Part shown: piece by piece, positions 44,024 through 51,526 of the stretch
How positions within the stretch are numbered: position 1 is the stretch's first letter
Layout: every line of letters begins with the position of its first letter
Source of the DNA: Acidobacteriaceae bacterium
GTDB taxonomy: Bacteria > Acidobacteriota > Terriglobia > Terriglobales > Acidobacteriaceae
Direction: 5' to 3'
NCBI GenBank assembly: GCA_025462735.1
Contig: JAOAPC010000017.1
Span: 62,001-126,000, forward strand
DNA: 64,000 nt
Notes under the pieces: generated by a model
Seen by the model: the letters and a program-made list of their open reading frames with translations, nothing else
The model's database searches: none
Told to the model about the DNA's origin: nothing
Position numbers and translations under genes: made by a program

Positions 44024-45122
44024 GCGAAAGCCGCCGAATCTGCGCCAGCGCCGCCGCGACGGCCTGTTCCGGCACGTCCTTTACGACTTCGACTTTGCCG
44101 ATTTCTTTGGGAAGCACAAAATTCACCACGCCGGATTCAGTTTTCTTGTCGGAGCGAATCAGCGTCATCGCTTTCGAGGTGGTCACGTTGACCTTGGGAA
44201 GCGATCCCCAAGAAAGGCTTGCGTCGCGAATACGATCGAAGGTCCCATTATTCGAAAAGCGAACTTCATCGGCGATCTTGGCAGCGGCGATCATTCCCCA
44301 GGCTACTGCCTCTCCGTGCAAAAAATGACGATAGGAGGTCGCAGTCTCAAGCGCATGGCCGAGCGTATGCCCGAAGTTGAGGACGCGACGCAAGCCGCCC
44401 TCCTTTTCATCGGCGGAGACGATTCGCGCTTTGAGTTTGACGGATTCCGAGATCGCCCAGGTGAGAAGGTCGCGATCTTTTCGCAATGATTTAATTGAGC
44501 ATCGCTCGAGGCGGGCAAACAATTCCGGATTGCCGATTACGCCGCACTTGAGAGCTTCGTACATGCCGGCACGAAATTCGCGATCCGGCAGAGTGGAAAG
44601 CGTCGCCGGGTCGATGAGCACGAGCGCCGGCTGGTAAAAAGTACCCAGGAGATTCTTGCCGGATTTGAGGTTCACTCCGGTTTTGCCGCCAATAGCGGCA
44701 TCGAGCTGGGCTTGGACGGTAGTAGGGACTTGGACAAGCTTTACTCCACGCATGTAAACCGAGGCGAGCATGCCAGCCACATCGCCAACTACGCCGCCGC
44801 CGAATGCGATGACCACGGCTTTGCGATCCGCGCCCAGCTTCAACAAGTCTTCTGCGAGAGTCTCTACGCTGGAAAGCCGCTTAAACCGCTCGCCATCGCG
44901 CATCTCGACAACCTTGGGAGCAAAACCGGCACCATTAAGGGATTGCAGCAAGACTCTTCCCCAATGTCGGCGGACTGGAGGGACGGTGACCACGAATACG
45001 GGTGGTGTTCCGCTGAACAGGTCGTGCAGAATCTCACCCGCGCGGGACAGCAGGCCGTGCTCAATCACAGCTTCGTAGTTACGTGATGCGGTCGTGACCG
45101 TGACGCGGAGCATTGCGAACAT
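44016..45122 (-). CDS. aroB: 3-dehydroquinate synthase
   Basis: Second enzyme of the shikimate pathway, NAD- and metal-dependent, forming 3-dehydroquinate from DAHP. The protein has 368 residues. NAD site AFGGGVVGDVAGMLAS near residue 108-123, then VQVPTTVQAQLDAAIGGKTGVNL. Metal ligands lie in NFGHTLGHALE and HGEAVAWGM. All expected residues are present. First gene of the aroB - menG pair on the minus strand. The upstream spacer (45123-45322) has repeats only, with no clear promoter seen. Confidence 0.96.
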   Translation of the reverse strand: MFAMLRVTVTTASRNYEAVIEHGLLSRAGEILHDLFSGTPPVFVVTVPPVRRHWGRVLLQSLNGAGFAPKVVEMRDGERFKRLSSVETLAEDLLKLGADRKAVVIAFGGGVVGDVAGMLASVYMRGVKLVQVPTTVQAQLDAAIGGKTGVNLKSGKNLLGTFYQPALVLIDPATLSTLPDREFRAGMYEALKCGVIGNPELFARLERCSIKSLRKDRDLLTWAISESVKLKARIVSADEKEGGLRRVLNFGHTLGHALETATSYRHFLHGEAVAWGMIAAAKIADEVRFSNNGTFDRIRDASLSWGSLPKVNVTTSKAMTLIRSDKKTESGVVNFVLPKEIGKVEVVKDVPEQAVAAALAQIRRLSRE

Positions 45123-45185
45123 GATAACAAGCCGTCAGCCATCAGCCGTCAGGTAGAGCTCAGCTTCTCTCTTGAGCGGGGCTCG

Positions 45186-45262
45186 ACCGGACAGCCGCAG
45201 GCGGCTGTCCCACGTGGTCTATCGCTCGATCAAGAGCCGAGAGCGGCTGCCCCAAGTGGTTC
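45186..45262. repeat. Palindromic repeat GGACAGCCGCAGGCGGCTGTCC + CACGTGG and degenerate copy
   Basis: 45189-45217 has 8-bp arms ACAGCCGC/GCGGCTGT. 45238-45262 repeats GAGCGGCTGCCCCAAGTGG without its left arm. It lies in the divergent aroB-nadB spacer, after a CGTCAGCCATCAGCCGTCAGG tract. Confidence 0.7.
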
Positions 45263-45322
45263 AGATGGCGCCTGCGGCCTCGCTTGTAGAATGCCGCGGG
45301 TTTCAGGTATACCATTTCGATC

Positions 45323-46894
45323 ATGCCAGCCGCTCCTTCCGAGACTGATTTTCTGGTGATTGGCGCCGGAATTGCGGGCCTGCGCGCGGCGATCGAATTG
45401 GCGGCAGCGGGCCGGGTCATCGTTTTGGTGAAACGCGAAGTCGCTGACTCCAGCACGCAATTTGCGCAAGGCGGAATCGCGGCCGCGCTCAGCGACGAGG
45501 ATGAAATCAGCCTGCATCTGCAGGACACCCTCAGCGCCGGCGACGGCTTGTGCAATCCAGAAGCTGCGAAGGTTTTGGTCGAAGATGCCCCGGCGCGAAT
45601 CGAAGAACTAATCGCCTGGGGAACACAGTTCGACCGCGAGGGCACCAAGCTGACCTTTGGGCGCGAAGGCGCACACAGCCGCAATCGGATTCTGCACGCA
45701 CACGGCGATTCGACCGGACGGGAGATCCAGCGCGCCCTTTATGCGAAAGCCAAGACTCTTTCGGAAATCTCCATTCGCGAATTTGAGTTCTCCACTGACC
45801 TGGTTATCGAGCATGGACGGGTCGCCGGAGTGCGCGTAATTGATGATCATGGCATGCACAGCACGATTCAGGCTTCCGCTGTGCTGCTTGCTACCGGAGG
45901 CATGGGCCAGCTCTATGTGAACACCACGAATCCCGGCGTCGCCACAGGCGACGGGGTTGCCATGGCCTACCGGGCCGGCGCGGAAGTGACCGACCTGGAG
46001 TTCATTCAGTTTCATCCCACGGCGCTATATCTAAAGAAGGCGCCGCGCTTTCTTCTTTCGGAAGCATTGCGCGGTGAGGGGGCATATCTCCGCAACATGG
46101 AGATGATGCGCTTCATGTCGAAGTACCACCCGATGGGCGAATTGGCCCCGCGCGACGTGGTGGCCCGAGCCATCATGCATGAACTGGAACGCGTGCGGGC
46201 GAAGGAGCCAGTGGTTTATCTCGATATGACGCATCTAGATGAAGGTCACATTCGCAAACGGTTTCCGCGAATTTATGCGACCTGCATGCAGTACAACATC
46301 GATATCACCAGTGAATTTGTCCCTATCCGTCCGGCGGCACATTACGCAATGGGCGGCGTTCGTACGGACCTTGACGGCCGCGCCACATTGCCCGGGCTGT
46401 ATGCTGCCGGAGAGGCGGCGGGAACCGGAGTCCATGGCGCGAACCGGTTGGCCAGCAATTCCCTGCTCGAGGGTTTAGTCTTCGGTGCCCGCGCAGGAAG
46501 AAAGATGCGCGACGAACTCAAAGCACTGCCGCAGCGGGCTTCCAGCCTTCCGCCTGCCGCATATTCGAATGGTCCGATAAGTATTCCGGTGGACACTTCA
46601 GTCAGTGAGCTTCAAGAACTCATGTGGAAGAACGTGGGAATCGTACGCACTAGCAGCGGATTGACGGAAGCTATAAAGAGGTTAGGAGAAATTGGAGAAA
46701 AGGTTTCACGCCCGCATAGCCGCCGCGAGTTCGAGGCAAGAAATCTGCAAATCGTCGGAACGCTGGTTACGCGCTCGGCTCTGGCGCGGGAAGAAAGCCG
46801 AGGCGCGCACTATCGGACAGATTTCCCTGACCACAACGACGCCAAGTTCAAGAAACACTCCGTGGTCATGAGCGAGAAGATAGGGTTCGAGTAG
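45323..46894 (+). CDS. nadB: L-aspartate oxidase
   Basis: FAD enzyme making iminoaspartate for NAD synthesis, 523 residues. FAD-binding VIGAGIAGLRAAIEL near residues 12-26. The FrdA/SdhA-like core has QFAQGGIAAAL, DLEFIQFHPTAL, LSEALRGEGAYL and RPAAHYAMGGVRTD. GEAAGTGVHGANRLASNSLLEGLVFG is the second FAD part. Lengths and motifs fit NadB rather than a fumarate reductase: the true sdhA is separately encoded at 51527, and nadB stands without Fe-S or anchor partners. nadA and nadC are not in the window. The ATG at 45323 has a weak ribosome site. Confidence 0.95.
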   Translation: MPAAPSETDFLVIGAGIAGLRAAIELAAAGRVIVLVKREVADSSTQFAQGGIAAALSDEDEISLHLQDTLSAGDGLCNPEAAKVLVEDAPARIEELIAWGTQFDREGTKLTFGREGAHSRNRILHAHGDSTGREIQRALYAKAKTLSEISIREFEFSTDLVIEHGRVAGVRVIDDHGMHSTIQASAVLLATGGMGQLYVNTTNPGVATGDGVAMAYRAGAEVTDLEFIQFHPTALYLKKAPRFLLSEALRGEGAYLRNMEMMRFMSKYHPMGELAPRDVVARAIMHELERVRAKEPVVYLDMTHLDEGHIRKRFPRIYATCMQYNIDITSEFVPIRPAAHYAMGGVRTDLDGRATLPGLYAAGEAAGTGVHGANRLASNSLLEGLVFGARAGRKMRDELKALPQRASSLPPAAYSNGPISIPVDTSVSELQELMWKNVGIVRTSSGLTEAIKRLGEIGEKVSRPHSRREFEARNLQIVGTLVTRSALAREESRGAHYRTDFPDHNDAKFKKHSVVMSEKIGFE

Positions 46895-46917
46895 ATGCTC
46901 TGCTGGTCAAGCAACCC

Positions 46918-47334
46918 TTAGGGGCAAGTAAGGTTTGCACTGCCATGTACGGCCGTCGACATTTGCGGACCTGTCGCCGAGTTGGTAGAGGCGATCGCCG
47001 ATATCATGACGGTGCCGGCGGCTCCCCCAACGCACTGCGCTAGTCCAGTCTGAGTGATGGTTGCAATGTTTGAATTGGAGCTGGCCCAAGTGCCGGTATA
47101 TGGGCTGACGAACGGCACGGTTGCAGGGGAAGGCGCCTTGCTGAATACTCCCGTAGCGGTAAACTGCACTTTGCCCTGCGTGGATTGCGCGTCGGCATTC
47201 GCGGGACTCAAAGTCATTGACTGAAGAACGCGATTCGATGTTGAGTTCATCGAGCCACAGCCGATAGTTGCAATCGAAATAACAGCCAACAGGAAGAACA
47301 AAACGGAAGTCGTCGGAACATTGCGTGAGATCAT
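46918..47334 (-). CDS. Ig-like (Big_2 type) lipoprotein-like secreted protein
   Basis: Exported protein of 138 residues. The ATG at 47334 has GGAGG six bases upstream. Hydrophobic signal FFLLAVISIATIGCGS, where Cys could be lipidated although the lipobox (TIGC) is imperfect. The mature part reads LQSMTLSPANADAQSTQGKVQFTATGVFS..WASSNSNIATITQTGLAQC..GTVMISA, the pattern of bacterial Ig-like domain group 2, whose members mediate surface adhesion or stalk building. It contains one domain only. Such small Big_2 lipoproteins are frequent in Acidobacteriota. It has no operon partner. Confidence 0.78.
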   Translation of the reverse strand: MISRNVPTTSVLFFLLAVISIATIGCGSMNSTSNRVLQSMTLSPANADAQSTQGKVQFTATGVFSKAPSPATVPFVSPYTGTWASSNSNIATITQTGLAQCVGGAAGTVMISAIASTNSATGPQMSTAVHGSANLTCP

Positions 47335-47412
47335 AACGATCCTCCGGCGCTGATTGTACAACTCTGCAAGGGCTGGCTTGTCAAATTATGGTTAATTCGA
47401 AGGGTATCCAGC

Positions 47413-48330
47413 TTAGACCTTTCGTGGCGCACCGCGGTGCACGGCCGACGCCACAATTGTCACCAGCAAAATTCCTCCTATTATGCCCAGCGAAATGTCC
47501 GTGCGGACTGGGTAATAGTGCGATAGCAGCATTTTGACTCCGACAAATAAGAGCACGCAGGAAATCCCATAGTGTAGATATTCGAAAATGTCCATCAGTG
47601 AGGAGAGCGCGAAAAACAATGACCGCAACCCCAAAATCGCGAAGATGTTCGAGGTGTACACGATAAAAGTATTCAGCGTAATAGCCAGCACGGCAGGAAT
47701 GGAATCAACGGCGAAAATTACGTCCGTAGTTTCAATCACTATGAGCACAAGCAGCAACGGAGTCGCGCAGAGTTGTTCGCCACGAACAAAGAATTTGCTA
47801 CCCACGTAATCTGTAGTGACAGGCATGAATTTTCGGACCAGGCGCAGCAACGGATTCTTCTCGGGATGGACTTCGCCGCCGCGCTGAAACAGCAGCCGGA
47901 TACCGCTATACACGAGGAGAAGCCCGAAGCCGTAGATGATCCAGTGAAATCTTCGGATCAGGCCCACGCCGGCGAAGATAAACACCGCGCGCATGATGAT
48001 TGCACCGATGATTCCCCAGAACAGCACGCGATATTGCTCTGGCTCGGGCAGACGGAAATAGCGGAAGACAAGAAGAAAGATGAATAGATTGTCTGCGCTC
48101 AGCGAGAGCTCAATGACGTAGCCGGTTGAAAACTCAAGTGCGGAGGTGCGCCCTTGTACGCCATAGAGAATCGCTGCGAACGCAGCGGCCAGCGCAATCC
48201 ATATACCCGTCCAAGCGAGTGAGTGGCGCAGGCTGGGAGTCTTCGCTCGACGGTGAATGACGCCGAGGTCGAGTACCAGCATGGCAGCGACAAATACATT
48301 GAACAAAATCCAAGCCAGCGTCTGGTTCAT
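47413..48330 (-). CDS. TerC-family membrane protein
   Basis: Integral membrane protein of 305 residues with about seven to nine helices. ALDLG-type acidic start MLVLDLGVIHRR near residue 16-27, ELSLSADNLFIFLLVF near 74-89 and VIETTDVIFAVDSIPAVLAI near 195-215 are the conserved acidic TerC motifs. Homologues (Alx, TerC) export or handle Mn2+ and related ions and are linked with metal or tellurite resistance. No ter gene cluster is present, so a manganese/pH homeostasis role is more likely. Stand-alone gene. Confidence 0.9.
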   Translation of the reverse strand: MNQTLAWILFNVFVAAMLVLDLGVIHRRAKTPSLRHSLAWTGIWIALAAAFAAILYGVQGRTSALEFSTGYVIELSLSADNLFIFLLVFRYFRLPEPEQYRVLFWGIIGAIIMRAVFIFAGVGLIRRFHWIIYGFGLLLVYSGIRLLFQRGGEVHPEKNPLLRLVRKFMPVTTDYVGSKFFVRGEQLCATPLLLVLIVIETTDVIFAVDSIPAVLAITLNTFIVYTSNIFAILGLRSLFFALSSLMDIFEYLHYGISCVLLFVGVKMLLSHYYPVRTDISLGIIGGILLVTIVASAVHRGAPRKV

Positions 48331-48424
48331 GGGCTAAGGTGCTGTGGGGATTAGAAATGAAATCAGAAAAAAGCGAAAGTGCAGGAAGGTTCTCAACTCC
48401 ACGAGGGTTAGTCAACTCTCCCTC

Positions 48425-48482
48425 AGTGGCTAAAGCCCGGCTAAGTTGTGGAAGATTACGGCACGGCTGAAGCCGTGCCCTT
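48425..48482. repeat. GGCTAAAGCC / GGCACGGCTGAAGCCGTGCC repeat
   Basis: AGTGGCTAAAGCCCGGCT and GGCACGGCTGAAGCCGTGCC (48460-48479), then CTTTCAATTCG. It sits just after the end of the M28 peptidase gene and may act as its terminator. Confidence 0.75.
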
Positions 48483-48492
48483 TCAATTCGAC

Positions 48493-49467
48493 CTAGCGCT
48501 GATTCAGCAGATGCACCGTGTCCAGCGTTACGGTCCCGACAATCTCCAGGCTCTTTGGACTAAGTTTGTCGACGGTGTCATCGGTGGTGTGCCAGAACAC
48601 GTCGTTATAGCCGTAATCAAAATCAATCAAATCTGCGGAGGGCACACCGCGTTGAAGAAATGCCATATGGTCGTCGGTCACGGCCATGGACCGGGCAAAG
48701 AAGTGGGACTGATATCCCAGTCGAGTTGCAGCCTTAAAGATCAGGTCTTCAAGCCAAGGGGTCGAATTCGTATCGTGTTCGATATTCAAGTCGGCGTCGC
48801 CAACCATGTCTTCCAAAATGAATGCTTTAATCTTTTTCAGGGTTCCATCGTCCTGCCATTTTTGCGCCAGGTGACGGACACCATAGAGCGATTCGGGATC
48901 GTCCCACGGCAGCTTCATGGACTCTTCCGCGTCATCCCATAGCAACCACACGCTGTAACCATCGAGCTTATTGCCGCGCAACTGGTTGGCGATCTCAAGC
49001 AGAAGCGCACTGGAAGACGCGCCATCGTTGGCTCCGATATATGACGTGTTTCGTAGAGGCCAGTTGGTGTCGTAGTGGCTCGCGATCACAATGATTCCGT
49101 TCCGCGTGCCGGGAAATTTCGCGATGATGTTGTGCACGGGGAACGTTCCCTCGGTGGGATGAACATTGAACGAATCCTGTTCGACGTCATCGCCTTTGAG
49201 GTGCGAGAGGATGTAGTTCTCGACTTTCTTGTGGTTCTCGCTTCCAATCGGGCGAGGGCCGAAGGAAACAATTTCTTTCACGTATTGCATGGCGCGATTG
49301 GCGTTGAAGGTTGGAGCCGGGACGCTGTCCGGCGGCAAATTCGACGCGTCTGTACTTGCGGCGGATGTCGAGGCGGCGCCGGCGCTGGAGGCAGCGGCAT
49401 TCTTCCCCTTTGAGCACGCGAACAGCGCCAGAACGAAAACCAGGAAAAAAAGTTTGCGGGTCCTCAT
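48493..49467 (-). CDS. Lipoprotein of the M28 family, glutaminyl-peptide cyclotransferase-like
   Basis: Zinc-dependent exported enzyme of 324 residues. The ATG at 49467 overlaps the tatC stop (ATGA). A longer frame upstream is only tatC in another frame. Signal with lipobox VLALFACSKG, then a Ser/Ala/Thr linker. Zinc ligands: Asp in GANDGASSSALLLE, Glu in WDDAEES, His in FWHTTDDT. ESLYGVRHLAQKW and VWHT-type motifs match animal and bacterial glutaminyl cyclases, which form N-terminal pyroglutamate, more closely than aminopeptidases. Aminopeptidase activity cannot be excluded. The operon with tatA and tatC is noteworthy because the protein itself carries a Sec-type lipoprotein signal. Confidence 0.87.
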   Translation of the reverse strand: MRTRKLFFLVFVLALFACSKGKNAAASSAGAASTSAASTDASNLPPDSVPAPTFNANRAMQYVKEIVSFGPRPIGSENHKKVENYILSHLKGDDVEQDSFNVHPTEGTFPVHNIIAKFPGTRNGIIVIASHYDTNWPLRNTSYIGANDGASSSALLLEIANQLRGNKLDGYSVWLLWDDAEESMKLPWDDPESLYGVRHLAQKWQDDGTLKKIKAFILEDMVGDADLNIEHDTNSTPWLEDLIFKAATRLGYQSHFFARSMAVTDDHMAFLQRGVPSADLIDFDYGYNDVFWHTTDDTVDKLSPKSLEIVGTVTLDTVHLLNQR

Positions 49468-50267
49468 GCGTTCTTTTTGGCAGCGCGGGCCTGGCGCTGG
49501 GTAGGATGAACGATATATGCGACGCCGATGCTCACCAGATACAACACGAGCATTGGGGCGGCAAAAACGCACATGCTGCTGATATCGGGTGTGGGCGCGA
49601 GAGCCCCGGCGATGATGAAAATAGCCAGGATGCCATAACGGATGTTGCGCCACATCCAGCCGGCACTGACCACTCCCATGAGAGCCAGGAAGAAAATTAA
49701 AATTGGCATTTCAAAGACCAGCCCAAGTCCCAAGATCACCGTCAAAAAAAGATCAGTGTATTCGTGGATGGTGATCATGGGCGTGAACTGGGTGCCGATG
49801 CCGATCAGAAATTTCAGGGCTGCCGGATAGACTAGGCGGTAGCCAAAATAGCCTCCGGCCGTGAAAAGAAAAATCGTGGAAACCATGAAGGGAATGGCGT
49901 AGCGCTTTTCCTTGCGATACAGACCTGGCGAGATAAACAGCCAGACCTGATAGAGAACGTAAGGCGAAGTGAGAAACAAACCTGCCAGCGCAGACACCTT
50001 CAAGTAAAGGTTAAAGGGTTCGGCGGGGGTCAAATAAACCAGTTTTTGCGGAAGGCCGTTCTGCCGGAGGACATCGAGAATGGGTTTCTGCATGTATCCG
50101 AACAAGGCTTGGTGGTACCACCAGCAAACGCCCATGCCGGCGGCGACCGCGATGAGCGAGTGGAAGATCCGGGTCCGGAGCTCCTCCAAGTGCTCGAGGA
50201 AACTCATCGAGGTCATGGGCTCGCGTTCGGACTCTTGTGGCTCCAGTTCGGTGACGGCTTCAGGCAT
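49464..50267 (-). CDS. tatC: Twin-arginine translocase subunit TatC
   Basis: Multispanning receptor of the Tat export system for folded proteins, 267 residues. The cytoplasmic N-terminal signature MSFLEHLEELRTRIFHS is near residues 22-38. Six hydrophobic helices follow, with the conserved periplasmic/loop sequences LTPAEPFNLYLKVS and SPYVLYQVWLFISPGLY. It overlaps tatA by 8 bases upstream and the M28 gene by 4 downstream. A likely client is the Tat-signal aldo/keto reductase at 58861. Confidence 0.96.
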   Translation of the reverse strand: MPEAVTELEPQESEREPMTSMSFLEHLEELRTRIFHSLIAVAAGMGVCWWYHQALFGYMQKPILDVLRQNGLPQKLVYLTPAEPFNLYLKVSALAGLFLTSPYVLYQVWLFISPGLYRKEKRYAIPFMVSTIFLFTAGGYFGYRLVYPAALKFLIGIGTQFTPMITIHEYTDLFLTVILGLGLVFEMPILIFFLALMGVVSAGWMWRNIRYGILAIFIIAGALAPTPDISSMCVFAAPMLVLYLVSIGVAYIVHPTQRQARAAKKNA

Positions 50268-50586
50268 GGCTACTATGGGCGGGCGAATTTACGTCCGGCG
50301 AAGGTGCATCAGAATCGGGCTGGTTCTCGGGCAAAGCGAATCGGGAAGACGAAGCAGGAATGGATCCCGCCATTGGCTCGATCTTAGGCGACTGGCCCTG
50401 CTCCTTCCGTTTCTCCTCGAACTCCAACTGCGAAATTTCGGACTCAATCTGCGCCTTGAACTCGTTGGATGCGCGCTTGAACTCGGCGAGAGCTTTCCCT
50501 ACCTGACGAGCAATCTGCGGCAGCTTTTTGGGACCGAAGAGGAGCAAGGCAAGAATGAACAAAACGACGGTATCGGGAAAACTCAT
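50260..50586 (-). CDS. tatA: Sec-independent translocase protein TatA/TatB
   Basis: Single-helix Tat component of 108 residues from the ATG at 50586. A TTG seven codons earlier is a weaker alternative. The membrane helix FPDTVVLFILALLLFGPKKLP includes the FGPKKLP hinge of TatA/TatB, followed by an amphipathic helix (QIARQVGKALAEFKRAS) and a long charged helix to about residue 70. The C-terminal 40 residues are Ser/Pro-rich. The family cannot be split into A or B by sequence alone, and only this one gene precedes tatC, as in minimal Tat systems. Confidence 0.92.
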   Translation of the reverse strand: MSFPDTVVLFILALLLFGPKKLPQIARQVGKALAEFKRASNEFKAQIESEISQLEFEEKRKEQGQSPKIEPMAGSIPASSSRFALPENQPDSDAPSPDVNSPAHSSHA

Positions 50587-50775
50587 GCTTAGATCATAGC
50601 GGAGCAATTAACGCCCAGCAATGCGGCGGTGTGCCGGGGATGTCCGTTCACGATCGCCGAGAAGAACACGTTTGAAAAAAAACGCCTACTTTCTTTCTGC
50701 GCTCGCAATATAATGCGTGGTTCCAGTGAGAGCCATTGTCGCGCTGGATTGCAGATCTTTTGTCATGGAGGTGTC

Positions 50776-51516
50776 ATGGCCTCGGCTTCACAAACCGCGT
50801 ATCAGGCCGCCCGCACGGGTTCCTGGTGGACGCAAGTCGTTCCTGTAGTCGTCATATTGGGCGGCTTCGGCGCGTACGCAACCTGGAGGGCATTTGAAGG
50901 CGCATACTTTTGGGCAGCGCCGTATCTCTCTCCTTTTTATTCACCGCTGATCGACATTCATCATCGTTATTGGCCATACTCGCCCGCGTTGCTGATTTTA
51001 GGCGGGCCGCTGGGTTTTCGAGCTACTTGTTATTACTATCGCAAAGCTTATTACCGCGCTTTTTTTCTCGATCCTGGGGCGTGCGCGGTGCCTGAGCGGA
51101 AGCGCGACTATAGCGGCGAGACCCGCTTCCCTTTCATACTGCAGAATGCCCACCGGTATTTCATGTACGTGGCTATCATTTTTCTCGCATTTCTCTGGCA
51201 CGATGCGATTGGCGCTTTCCGTTTTCCTGATGGATTCGGAATCGGGGTGGGAACGCTGGTGCTGCTTGCCAACGTTATTCTGCTGTCGCTCTATTTCGGT
51301 TCATGCCACTCATTACGGCACTTACTTGGCGGCAAGCTCGATTGTTTCTCGTGCTCTAAGTTCGGGGGCGCGCGCCACTCTACCTGGAAAAGTTTGAGCT
51401 TCCTGAATGAACACCACATGCTGTTTGCCTGGGCAAGCCTCTTCTCGGTCGGGTTTGCTGATTTTTACGTGCGCCTGGTTTCGAGCGGCGCAATCAGGGA
51501 CCTGCGAATTCTGTGA
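50776..51516 (+). CDS. sdhC: Succinate dehydrogenase membrane anchor (SdhC-like, five helices)
   Basis: Membrane subunit of complex II, 246 residues. The ATG at 50776 has GGAGG just upstream. Five hydrophobic segments: VVPVVVILGGFGAYATW, SPALLILGGPLGF, YFMYVAIIFLAFLW, GTLVLLANVILLSLYFG and LFAWASLFSVGFADFYV. Histidines near the membrane (HHRYW, NAHRYF, GSCHSLRH, NEHHML) could ligate haem. It anchors SdhAB and passes electrons to menaquinone. I infer the role from its place 10 bases before sdhA. The sequence resembles the single-anchor type found in Acidobacteriota and Actinobacteria, not SdhC/SdhD pairs. Confidence 0.82.
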   Translation: MASASQTAYQAARTGSWWTQVVPVVVILGGFGAYATWRAFEGAYFWAAPYLSPFYSPLIDIHHRYWPYSPALLILGGPLGFRATCYYYRKAYYRAFFLDPGACAVPERKRDYSGETRFPFILQNAHRYFMYVAIIFLAFLWHDAIGAFRFPDGFGIGVGTLVLLANVILLSLYFGSCHSLRHLLGGKLDCFSCSKFGGARHSTWKSLSFLNEHHMLFAWASLFSVGFADFYVRLVSSGAIRDLRIL

Positions 51517-51526
51517 TCATTAGCCT

